Positions 34,952-44,958 of a stretch of 64,000 bases of DNA are shown in pieces. The DNA is taken from NCBI GenBank assembly GCA_011009095.1, contig VTPC01090546.1, positions 122,697 to 186,696 on the forward strand, written 5' to 3'. A program made the translations under genes and the position numbers. Source of the DNA: Ignelater luminosus. Its lineage: Eukaryota; Arthropoda; Insecta; Coleoptera; Elateridae. Below the pieces are notes generated by a model. That model did not search any database and was not told where the DNA came from. It saw only the letters and a program-made list of their open reading frames with translations. Numbering within the stretch: position 1 is the stretch's first letter; each line of letters starts with the position of its first letter.

Positions 34952-35481
34952 TTAAAGATCAATATTTACTACAAGTGTACGTGAACATACAATTTTTGCT
35001 CAGCGTTGGAACTCTAAGTGACAAAGTCTCTTACTTATGTAACACAGTTGCAATGGAACAACTAATAACTCGGTATCTGCTGCGAAGATTCGGGTAACAG
35101 CTAAATCTCCTAATAGTACGGCGCGGCTACACTTCCTCGGCAGCAATACCCAGCGTTGCCAAATCAAGTTTAAATTTGCGCGTATTGGGTTATTTCATAT
35201 CATGCAAAGGGCGCAGAATTATTCAAGGTAGAAAAGGGGGCGCGAAATACGAAAGTTATACATAATCAAAGTGAAATATACTAGATACTCTTGGTTGGAG
35301 AAAGGCTCAGCTTTTATAAAATCCCCGGCTCCTCTGAAACCAGGAAACGACAATGAAAAGAGCCAAATAGTTCTTACCTAATGCCACTTAACAATTTTAG
35401 TTAGGTATTATGTACACCTTAATTCCATAAAGGTCTATTTTAGTTTCTTTATTTACAATTAGTCGGAGTAAGTAATTAATT
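34952..35481. other. Short unassigned spacer
   Basis: Contains CAGCGTTGCCAAATC at 35152, similar to hAT-type ends, but no partner within several hundred bases. Nothing else is recognised. Confidence 0.4.
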
Positions 35482-35720
35482 CTAACGAGCCATCAAAAAG
35501 TAAAACAGTCTACATGGCCTATGGAATGAAAACCTTAGTCGGTGATTTATTTATTTATGTATTTGTCACGTTGACATGATTAAAAATAACACAAGTCAAC
35601 AAAAAAAAATTTTTTTTTGGGTTTCTGTTCTAATGCTTAAATTCTGATTCTAGACACCGAAAAACACTTATATTTCCAAATTTAGCTTTTAAAGTTTGCT
35701 TTTGTCTAATTTATGCCGAT
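35482..35720 (+). repeat. Left long terminal inverted repeat of an unnamed DNA transposon
   Basis: Begins CTAACGAGCCATCAAAA and aligns, with gaps, along about 200 bp to the complement of 37201-37406. Shared words in order: CTAACGAGCCATCAAAA, CGGTGAT, GTCAACA, TTTTTGGGT, AAATTCTG and AAAGTTTGCTTTTGT. Confidence 0.8.
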
Positions 35721-35857
35721 AATTAAGTTTTAAAGATTTTAATTGATTTTATGAGCAACAGATGGCAGCACTTTTAATAACCCGATAGTAAATTGAATAT
35801 TATTTACTTGTCTATCACAGCTGTAATAACCGCCTTTGTTTATTACTAAATTAGAAA

Positions 35858-37029
35858 ATGGCATCAAGACTTTGGAAGGAACCTAGTGATCATGTGCAAG
35901 ACTGTCATTTTTGTATCGATAATCCAAGTAAGCGTCGATCTGGTGAAAATGCTGAAAAGATTTATTATCCTGATCTTCCTTCAACGTCATCTCCGATACC
36001 TCATGATGAAAATGTTCCTATTCGATCACGTTCGGAATTAGATAACCTCGCAGTTCAATCTTCACAAAGTTCAACAGAATCCAGTGCACCACTAACCAAC
36101 ACCGATGGTAGTGAATTCATGTTAAAGTCGCAGAGTTTTGGACCACATTTCATAAGCTCAGCTGAATTCAATGACTTAGAACGAGACCTAAACCTACCCA
36201 AGAGCAAAGCAGAGATTTTAGGTTCACGATTAAAGCAATGGAATTTGCTTGAAGATGATGTGAAAATAACTGATCAACGAGAGCGACATAAAATTTTTTC
36301 ATGTTTTTTCACGACAGAAGCCGGTATTTCTTACTGTAATAACCTGACTGATTTGTTCGAAGAAACCGGAATACCATTCGTACCATCTGATTGGCGGCTT
36401 TTCATCGATAGCTGTTCAAAAAGCTTCAGATCGAAAAACATAATGTAAAGTCGGAACTAGTTGTAGAGCCTAAGAATGTATTGATGCCGCCGTTACATAT
36501 AAAATTAGGCCTAATGAAACAATTTGTAAAAGCTCTGGATCCAAATTCTGAAGCTTTCGAATATTTAAAGGGATTTTTTCCCAAATTATCTGACGCTAAA
36601 GTCAAAGCGGGTATTTTCGTTGGACCACAAATAAATCAACTAATGAAGAGTGATGACTTCACAGAATTTCTCAATGTTCGTGAAAAACGAGCCTGGGAGA
36701 GTCTTAAAGCAGTAGTCGATGGTTTTCTTGGAAACAACAGAGCTGACAATTATAAAGAATTGATTGAAACTATGCTTAAAAGTTTTAAAATTATGGGCTG
36801 CAGAATGTCCCATAAACTTCATATGCTACATTCTCACCTGGACGAATTTAAAGATAATATGGGTGCCTACTCAGAGGAACAAGGAGAAGGTTTTCACCAG
36901 GATGTGATGGACTTTGAACGACGTTACCAAGGGCAGTACAACGAGAGTATGATGGGAGATTACATTTGGAGTTTATTACGAGACAGCCCTTACAAACTTA
37001 AGAGAAATACGAAAGATATTCATTTTTAA
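35858..37029 (+). pseudogene. Putative transposase of the unnamed long-TIR family, deleted in the middle
   Basis: Frame 1 (35858-36448) starts MASRLWKEPSDHVQDCHFC and has a Ser/Pro-rich linker. It then has LERDLNLPKSKAEILGSRLK, FFTTEAGISYCNNLTDLFEE and FVPSDWRLFIDSCSKSF. Frame 2 (from about 36430 in another frame, clean from 36481 to 37029) has PPLHIKLGLMKQFVKALD, GIFVGPQINQL, FLGNNRADNYKELIE, CRMSHKLHMLHSHLDEF, SEEQGEGFHQDVMDFERRYQ and MMGDYIWSLLRD. In complete relatives as I remember them, a segment of 100 or more residues lies between SCSKSF and PPLHIKLG. It is absent here and the reading frame changes at the junction (about 36430), so this copy is deleted. The start lacks the cysteine-pair zinc-binding region seen at 20974-21325. 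Function in transposition is inferred from the terminal repeats; no catalytic residues are assigned. Confidence 0.7.
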
Positions 37030-37200
37030 ACCTAATTTTTAGTTATTTTATATTTATATGTTATTATTTATCACAAATATTGAATTAAAAAGACTTTGAT
37101 GTTTAGTAAAAACTTTTCTAATCGCAATTTATAATAAAATTTAAAAAAAATAAAAAATCAGTGATTTTTTTCAAAAATTCGAAAAATTGCTCTAGTTTCT

Positions 37201-37406
37201 ACAAAAGCAAACTTTGATCCAAAAAATAATTTTTTCCTTTAGCTTTAGCGTCCGAGAAACCAGAATTTCACATGCAGAAGCCAGACCCAAAAATCGTGTT
37301 GACCGGTGTAATTATTTGTACATAATATAATTTTCTATCACCGAAGTGCATTTTCCATTTTATAAGTTACGCAGATTGGTTTACATACCTTTTGATGGCT
37401 CGTTAG
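37201..37406 (-). repeat. Right long terminal inverted repeat of the unnamed DNA transposon
   Basis: Its complement starts CTAACGAGCCATCAAAA at 37406 and pairs with 35482-35720. The left arm is longer by an insertion of roughly 25 bp. Confidence 0.8.
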
Positions 37407-40002
37407 CAATAAACATAAACATAAAATATATTAAAATTTGTTTACAACTCAACATGGTCTTTTGAAAAAAGAAGTGCATAACGAAGAAACTATAATTTTC
37501 TCTATAACTTGACCGTATAAAGTTATTTTCACGTTAAGAAACTTAAAAGACGTAATTTAGTCTTAACTCGTACGTATCTACAGAAGTGAAATACGAGCCG
37601 ATTCTGAGACATGAAGGCACTTGGTGTTAGGTTGTTTGGCGTGCTCAAATATTTTACTTCTTGTGGATGAGACGAACTACTTTATGTGTGTCTGCTTTCA
37701 ATCACTAGTAGTTAGTTTAATTTTTAAAACTAACGATTTCATTACCTCACAAATGTTAACGAACTCGAATGAAGAATAGCTTTCTTTATACAGATAAGTA
37801 GATGTAATAAGAGAGGAAATTTGTTGCAGCAGAAGACACAAAGCTGTTTGTTTTATGAAAGGATTACACGAAAACCTCAAAAAAAAGCTTTGTCGAGAAT
37901 ACTTTTTAGTATAAATTATTACCAACACATCAGAGGCTTTTTAAATTAAAGTTGATAAACGGCTCCTATTTTTAAAATCTTTTTTTCTTTTTCGTATTTT
38001 TTTTAAGGTAAAGCCAACCACATTTCCCTACTACCTTCTTGAATCGTTGCGAGAAAACGAATAAATCAGTTCTTTTTAGATAGGGCGAGAATTGTAATTT
38101 GAAATTCGGAATAAATTGCACTAACTTATGTTCTATAATGTTGGCAGTAAAGCTAATGTAATGAAGACATATATTAGGGCATTAGTAACGTAAGCCAGCA
38201 TAATATAGATCACTCTAAAGAGGGCTGAGGTGGTTTAGTTCATTAATAAAGGAGCTCTAACACACGGCGGAAAATACAGCAGGAAGGTGCGTACAGAACA
38301 GTGCCCAATTAATGATTTATTATTATTATATGAAGTTCTAAGATTTTAATCAAGCAGCGAGATCCTTCGCACTTCCTGTTGATTCTAATATTTAAAATTT
38401 CCGACTGTTAGGATTTTGTTATTTCTATTTTTTTTCCTTTCCTGTGCCGTACGTTATATGTAAGTTAGAAATGACTAAAGTTAAATGTAATTTCATAAAT
38501 ATTCTTGGGAAAGTTACATATACGTAACTTTTCTTTTTTATGGCTGCGGAACTCCGTTAACTTTCAAAGCCCATCAACGTTTGTATTATGGTTTCGTTGG
38601 AAATTGCTCTAGTTTTAATAAAACGAGATATTGAATACATACAGAATCTACTTTTTTGAGCTATAGTAGAAAAGTTTAAAAACTGCTTCTGCTTTGTACG
38701 GAAAGCAGCAGGCTTAAGTTGTTAGACGGTAGATCCTAGGATGCAGTGCAGTAGCTTCAACTTGAAAAATAAATTTTCTTTGATATTGTTCACGTTATAA
38801 AACAGTCTTGAAGTATAATATACGTAAAGCATTTTACAGTTTTTCTTTTTTAGGGGAAGTTGATGTATTATTTGAAACGAATAGAAAAGGGATGGCAAAG
38901 TATATAACGTAAATATGAACGCAGAAGGGTCCTTTTTATAGTTTTCAATTCTTTCAAGTTGGTAAATATTTTGTTCTGAATGGATTAATGATTATTTACT
39001 ACGTGGTGCAGAGTTAATAAGCTTATTTTAATTTATTTCTTAATTTTTAAGGTTTATATGATGATATTAGAGTAGCAACCACTGCATTCTTCTGATACAT
39101 CTCGTAATACAACACAAAAATAAAACCTGTCTTGAGAAAATTCATCCAATATTCTCCGATGTAGAATGCTACTTCCTGACAAGTAACTAAGGTTTGTTAA
39201 AGCATAGTAGGTAATTGAAAAAGTGAGAAAGTCTACTAAAGCACAGATTCTTTTCTCTTGAAAGACAGTACGAAGTTATTTAATAAATGTAGATGACGGA
39301 ACTACGATGAATAAAGTTGTTCTGTCTCGAGTTTTCATTATTTTGTCACTGCATGTCTTAAGCACTTAGAATATTAAATAAAAAGAATGTGCTTGGCATG
39401 AATGCCTGTCAACTGCCGACAAGTAGTAAAGGTGAAGAAAAGCAGTAGGTATTGTGAATTATTATCAATACTTTCATTTATCTTAGTTTTTGAGGTTAAT
39501 TACAAGATTTTATTTATTATAACAAACTAGATGCAATTTGTAGACTTACCTCGTACCGATAGGTCTCCTAACATACCGAACCTGAAACAAAGGTGTCTTT
39601 TAGAAACTTAGGAACTTAAAAAAGGTACTTTTCGATATTTTACTGCCTGGTAGCTTCTACTAATTCGTTTAATAATATAATAATTCGATTTTCTGTTATA
39701 ATATTGATCCATTTCTAATATCTCCAGTACTAACGACAAAAACAGACCGTTGCTAGTTATCTTTATTTAAACATCGAACATCCGATCATAATTCAAGCAG
39801 AAGATTTCGTCTCACTCCCGCTTACATTATCTCTGAAACCAGGTTTCGCATTCAACTGTATCAATATGAAACGAGATTGCATTTCTGCAATACTCAGTAC
39901 TGTGAGATAATGGAAAACAAATGCTGCAAATAATTGAATGAAATAGGTTTTAAAGTTGGAGGTGCACCATTGTGAGTTTGTAATGTTATTTTTTTAGCAT
40001 TA
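37407..40002. other. AT-rich stretch, no supportable gene
   Basis: Only short chance frames. No RNA gene, motif or paired repeat was recognised. Confidence 0.55.
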
Positions 40003-40004
40003 TA

Positions 40005-40573
40005 CAGGGTGATCATTTTAAAACTTCCCACATTGAATAACTCTTTAATTAGTACAATTATCAAAAATCGCCGAAACGCGTTGTTTTTGTTTTGGAGGGG
40101 GACATTTAACAACCTACTTTAGTCGGTTGGAAAACTTCCACTCTCCTCCCAGCCACCCCTTCCCAAAATTCTAAGTGGCACTACCCCATGTGTGATATAC
40201 CATTTTAAAGGGTATAAAACTCTCAATCTTCTATATCAAAGAAAATCAAAATCGGTTTAGCCCTTCGTAAGCTAGAGACAGAAACTTATTGATTAAATTA
40301 AATACATTTTTGGTTGTAATTCACGAACGGCTGGACCGATTTTAATTTTCTTTGATGTAAAAGATTGAGAATTCTATACCCTTTAAAACGATATATCACA
40401 CACAAAGTAGTGCCATTTAAAATTCTGGGGAGAAGATAGAAGTTTCCCAACGGACTAAAGTAGTTTATTAAATGTCCCCCCCCCCAAAACAAAAACAACG
40501 AGTTTTAGCGATTTTTGATAATTGTACTTTTAAAGAGTTATTCAAGGTGGTAAGTCTTAAAATGATCACCCTG
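40005..40573. mobile_element. Fold-back MITE, mariner-like, TA duplication (569 bp)
   Basis: Starts CAGGGTGATCATTTTAA and ends with its complement, flanked by TA (40003-40004 and 40574-40575). The two arms are inverted repeats over most of the length (about 270 bp each), sharing TTGAATAACTCTTTA, ATTATCAAAAATCG, TTGTTTTTGTTTTGG, TTTAAAGGGTATA and TCTCAATCTT in order. A near-complete hairpin with TA target duplication fits a Tc1/mariner-type non-autonomous element. Open frames at 39894-40112 and 40298-40498 only reflect this repeat. Confidence 0.88.
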
Positions 40574-40718
40574 TATATTTTTGGTTTTACTTATGAATCT
40601 CCTTCAAGTTTTATATCTTAAAACGTATTTTTCAAATTATTTTAATTTTCTGTTGTTGAAAAATGTTTTCTTTTTATTTCGTCTGGTCGTATTTACTTTT
40701 ATGTTTCTTGTTGGCCGA

Positions 40719-40779
40719 CGTGCAAAGCGGCTTCCTTTGAAGAGCCGCCTATCGCTTTGTCGCCGCTTGGCAAAGCACG
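40719..40779. repeat. G/C-rich compound hairpin
   Basis: CGTGCAAAGCGGC near 40719 pairs with GCCGCTTGGCAAAGCACG ending at 40779, and inside it GCGGCT pairs with AGCCGC. It may be a transcribed structure or the end of an old element; no function is assigned. Confidence 0.4.
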
Positions 40780-41045
40780 AAATCTAACAGGCAGACAGCA
40801 GTCTGAGTTTTTATAATCATCTTCATAATGAGGTGATTTGAATTGAGATTTTCCACCGCACACTAGGATGCAATGGGTATATAGGGCTCTGGTATGAAAC
40901 CGGCTTTGTGTCTTCCTTGAAGATATCCGTTGTGCCGACGCGTGTTACAACACGATTTAAAGGCGGAGTTTGACCCCGAGTCGAAAATGCGTGCTAGAAG
41001 CGCGGCTGGTTTTACACGGAAAGAAACCAGAAAGCTTTAGACGTG

Positions 41046-41447
41046 CAGTGTTGCCAACAATGGCGATTTTACGCCAAATTGGCGTTTTGCAAAATAATCA
41101 TGGCGCGCAAAAGTTCTTGTTGGCGTTTGGCGCCTAAAAATGTTTAAGTTTAGATCAGTTTGACTTTAAAATATAATAACTGTTATTACTTTTACTGCAT
41201 CTCAGCAATACAAGTTCTACAGGGAATCTTAATATTTATATGGAATTCGAAGTGGTATTCGACGGTGGTGCCCTCTCGTAAACCAACTGAGAATATACGC
41301 GATGTTGTTTAAATGCATTTTAAATGAGAATTGCACTATGATTTGAATTGGTGCTTGATATGCCGCTTTTTTCATCTTAGATGGCGCTATCTGGAGCTTT
41401 GATGAACGGAACTGGCTCTTCTATAAGATAAAATACTGGCAACACTG
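41046..41447. mobile_element. hAT-type MITE (402 bp)
   Basis: Terminal inverted repeat CAGTGTTGCCA at both ends. The 8 bases outside are TAGACGTG and TCGACGGG, agreeing at six of eight positions as a worn target duplication would. CAGTGTTGCCA-type ends are frequent in insect hAT MITEs. The interior has repeated TGGCG words (TGGCGATTTTACGCCA and others at 41059-41130) and no coding sequence. Confidence 0.65.
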
Positions 41448-43620
41448 TCGACGGGAAAGAAGAGAGCTTAGGGTTTGCAGCGAGAAGAGACGTGCCTGGA
41501 AGAGTGTTGTTTTAAAATGTTTTGCAATCTTCTCCGGTGTGTTTTATTTAACATTTGTGTGTTATAGAAAATTCTTCAAAGGGAGTTTCCAAGAATTTTA
41601 TTCTTACACCTGTGCTTAGGTGGAACTTTTAAAAAGGTTGTGTTTGCTGGGAGTATTTCCTCTTTTGTTGTAGCGCGGGTTGAAAGAACTTCAATTCTTA
41701 TGAATCAACAAAGTGTCGGATTGTGAAATAACTTCTCCGTGGTTGTGTATCAAAACCGTTTTACCGTCTATTGAGGTTTTGGGACTTCGAATCCTTCGTT
41801 TGAACTTGGATTATTATTCTTCGTGTTTAGAAAAACTTGTGTGTTAGCATTAAACACTATGTGGCCTAGTATGTAATTGCGAATATTAGTTGTTTGATAC
41901 TTTGAAATCAAATAACGTCGGTAAACGATTGCCGATGTTTATTCGAACGCCAGAAGTTGCATCGAGTTTCCTGCCGCTAAAATCTTGTGAACCATCACCC
42001 GTGTTTGCTACAACTTCGAGCCTTTGGTAATCGTTACCAGCACCCTAGCTGAATAAGCAGTTTAGGTATTGTTTTAGTTTGTTGAATTTATTTGCAATTT
42101 TGATTACGTTCAACCCAAATTAAATTAATAAACCCAGTAGGAAGATTTTAGGTAGACATCCACGGTTATTAGTGTAAATATTTTGTTTTAGCTGCGTAAA
42201 GACGCTGTCAAATAGTTGAATGGGTTACTAAGATAAGTAATGCAACTTTGAGTTTTGTGTTAAAGATTTGGCAATACATTTAACGTAATATTTTTCGATG
42301 TAAGTTAATTTTGTGCTTATTTCTGATCTTTTGTGTCTGTATGAGATTCACGGAATTTATATCTATGTATTTTGATCTCATTTTGTGAGTAATTAGACAG
42401 ACAAATTGGTCTTAAGTTCTTTTGCGTTTGAAGGACACTTATTTAATAATAATATCTACCTTTTTCTTGTATGTATTATGTGATCATTTCTTTTGTCTGC
42501 AAATAATAAATTAAATTATTTGTTCTACTATTCGAGTATGTTTGAAAAACTAGTATATACAGGATGAGAACAAATGCGAACCAGGCTTTGGAGTAGAGCG
42601 GGCGTGCAGATAAACCGCCATCTTATATATTTTCTTGCAGTAGCAATAATTTTGCTGATATACAGGGCCGGATTGAAGCGATCACGGAACTCAACTGTGG
42701 AATGTAAGTTTTGTGCATGTTATCTGTGCACTTGATTCCTTTGCGTGACCTTATTTGGTTAATAGTATTGAACTTGAGTAAATATAATTTACCTCTCCCT
42801 TCCGGTAAGTTTTGGAGAGGATTTGAAACAATTTTATTTTTGATCCCTGGTGCCCTTTTGACTTGTGACATCTTGTGGGATGAACCTGAGTTTCTTCATT
42901 TAGTTTATGCTTATTCTTTTTAGGGTAAGGCTTTCTAGTGAACCCATCCCATCTTCGACTTTGAGCTGTTGGAATTTCATCTGAACGGGTATAAGGCCTC
43001 TTTTCTAGAATATAAGTCTAAGCCACCACAGAAATATACTACTACTTGTTTTAGGGGTTAAATTACGCATTTAGAATGTTTAGAATAAATCACTTGAACA
43101 AAATATACTTTAATGCAGGAAAACTCTAGATTTTTCAATGTATAATCTCCTTTTTATTCTTTAGGCTCATATCGACTTGCTTGATTTTGCAATACACACT
43201 ACTTTTACAGAACTGTCTGCGTGTACTGAAAACACTTAAGTGCTGATTTGATTGCACTTAAATTTTTTATTTTATGTCGTCGCAAAGTATTTCTGCGTTC
43301 ATGGTGGAATTTATTTATTTAGTGTTTGTCGTATATCTGTAATCCAAGAGGACCACACCCAAATTTGTTTAACCAGAACCGATATTCCTTTTGGAAATTT
43401 TGTAAGTTTACACTACTCTTTGTCTTTTATCACTTTATTTTATATTTTTTACTAAATAGAACAGTGTAGTGGTTTTTTCAGCCTTTAAGATTTACTTTGT
43501 TAACAAGTTTAAACCAAAACTTAACATATCATTGACATTTGATAGAAATCAGCTTTCTTCTTTTTTTTTCTAATTAAATCTAATCTGCATTAGAAATTGA
43601 ATTGGAACTGCCTTGACAAT
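41448..43620. other. Unassigned stretch, no supportable gene
   Basis: 41448-42060 is of mixed composition with short frames only. It could be a non-coding exon or an element leader, but nothing fixes it. TATATACAGGATGAG at about 42554 and TATACAGGGCCGG at 42659 look like mariner-type ends but do not pair. The remainder is AT-rich. Confidence 0.45.
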
Positions 43621-43984
43621 TGAACTTAGAACCGCCTTTGTAACTCTTGACTTACTGTGTAGGGTTTGACGACTACCACAGATGTTAGTGTGATAGCCTA
43701 ATGTGAGAGCGTATACAACAGTTACCTCGTTCCATCTTGGTAGTTAATCATTGTAGAACTACGCAGTTAGAGCCCCTGTCCCACCATGGCAGTTAGCCAT
43801 TTGAAGCCGCCTCAATAGGTTTGGAATTGTTTTTCGGGGGTTAACGATTACCGTAGATATTAATCTGGTAGCCTGAGAACGTACGTTGTTTTTAAAACCT
43901 GCCATTATACTCCGCCAGGAATTGAACCCTGGTCGGCAGTCTATGAAGCGACTACTCTTAACCACTTGGCCATCTGCCAACTGC
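43621..43984 (-). mobile_element. tRNA-type SINE with repeated body
   Basis: On the minus strand the head starts about 43984. It contains TGGCCAAGTGG (A box, 43962-43972) and GGTTCAATTCC (B box, 43918-43928), spaced as in a tRNA gene and followed by TGGCGGAG. The stretch between them contains no clear anticodon arm I would name. The body then holds two related segments about 180 bp apart (43801-43890 and 43621-43710) with GGTAATCG/GGTAGTCGT, TTAATATCT/CTAACATCT and AGGCGG words in the same order. No poly-A tail is obvious. RNA polymerase III transcription from the internal boxes is the expected mode; retroposition would use a LINE's enzyme. Confidence 0.8.
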
Positions 43985-44625
43985 TTTTAACGTGACCTGC
44001 TCATTTCACCTTCTTTGATCAGAATCACTTATATCCTTACTAATGCCAAATGCACTTTAGATATAACCGCCTTCGAACGGAAACAAAAGTCAATTTGTCT
44101 GATTAAATGTTCCTTTGAACTTCTTAACATAAAACTAAAGAAAACATTGATTTTTATGTTTCTAACAGCACCCAGCATGTGTTTTATACAATATTTTAAA
44201 TCAGGTTTGCTAATCATCATTAATCAATAAGAAGTACTTCAGCTTCAAAAAGTACGAGAAATCTTTCGACTGACTGCAATTCCTGGTGGGTAAACAAAGC
44301 TTGGCCCAAACTGGAACTTGCAACTACTGTTGGTGTTTCTAACGCTGATGATATCCATGTAACTACAATACACAGCTTATAAAAATTATTATTTTTGCTT
44401 CTCCGTCAGTGGCCTTGGAACGGTCAAAAATCCGTTACAAATACTCCCTTACTCATTTTTTATAAAAATTCTTTTTAAGATTCTGTTTATAAATAACATT
44501 GTACTTACAGCTATACATCTTTCTAAATCTTATATGAAACTAATAAAAATCTTACTTCATTGCACTTTCGAATTTAATTTCGTCTACAAAATCAAAGATA
44601 AACAGATGTTCAATACTTTAAAACT
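43985..44625. other. AT-rich spacer, no supportable gene
   Basis: Mirror-image short frames (44015-44230 and 44029-44220) without motifs. Nothing else is recognised. Confidence 0.5.
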
Positions 44626-44958
44626 TTAAAGAAGCAGAAAGAAACTACAACACTCACAAAAACCTGGGCAAACTATTTGTAATGCTGTCAATTCTTTTGA
44701 ATATAACTCATCAAATTTTTTTATTATCTCGTAGGCAGTTTCTTTATCGCTAATAAATTCCAATTGTTTATTTGTGATTGCACCGTATATATAGTTCGTT
44801 GTCTTTAGATTTTCCTCCCATTTATCTTTGTTATCCGTACTCACTTTTTCTCTTGTAGCTACTGTATAACATTTCTTCAACTTCAAATAAATCATGATGC
44901 GTTTTCTCCAGTTTCCATAATCTTCACCATCGAACACTGGTATTGTTATATCTGCCAT
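44626..44958 (-). pseudogene. copia-type gag N-terminus, fragment
   Basis: Begins MADITIPVFDGEDYGNWRKR, then MIYLKLKKCYTVA, NYIYGAITNKQLEFIS and TAYEIIKKFDELYSKEL. This is the opening of the copia gag (DUF4219/UBN2-like) in the usual order. After TALQIV the similarity stops and the last dozen residues are unrelated, so the copy is truncated at about 44665. No zinc knuckle, integrase or RT is present. Sequence at 44959-45330 may include its leader and LTR, but I cannot define LTR ends. Confidence 0.85.

Larger units (their letters stand above)
35482..37406 (+). mobile_element. DNA transposon of an unnamed family with long TIRs (1925 bp, internally deleted)
   Basis: About 200-bp imperfect terminal inverted repeats (35482-35720 and 37201-37406) enclose a protein gene at 35858-37029 belonging to an uncharacterised invertebrate repeat family. 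The outermost 17 bases of the two arms are identical. I could not define a target duplication: the flanks are ...AATTAATT on the left and CAATAAAC on the right. The terminal repeats argue that this protein family is a DNA transposon's product. It is not a retroelement and not a host gene. The superfamily is not assigned. Confidence 0.75.

Noticed and set aside
35152..35166. CAGCGTTGCCAAATC as a hAT MITE end
   Set aside because: No complementary end was found within several hundred bases.
39894..40498. Open frames in the fold-back MITE
   Set aside because: They arise from the two inverted arms and share no motif with known proteins.
42554..42671. TATACAGG words as a paired mariner-type MITE
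   Set aside because: Both are in the same orientation and do not form an inverted pair.
43759..43980. 73-codon open frame on the minus strand
   Set aside because: It is the translated head of the SINE (A and B boxes), not a protein gene.
43918..43984. A functional tRNA gene
   Set aside because: A and B boxes are present, but no clean cloverleaf with a proper anticodon arm and acceptor stem could be drawn, and a SINE body follows.
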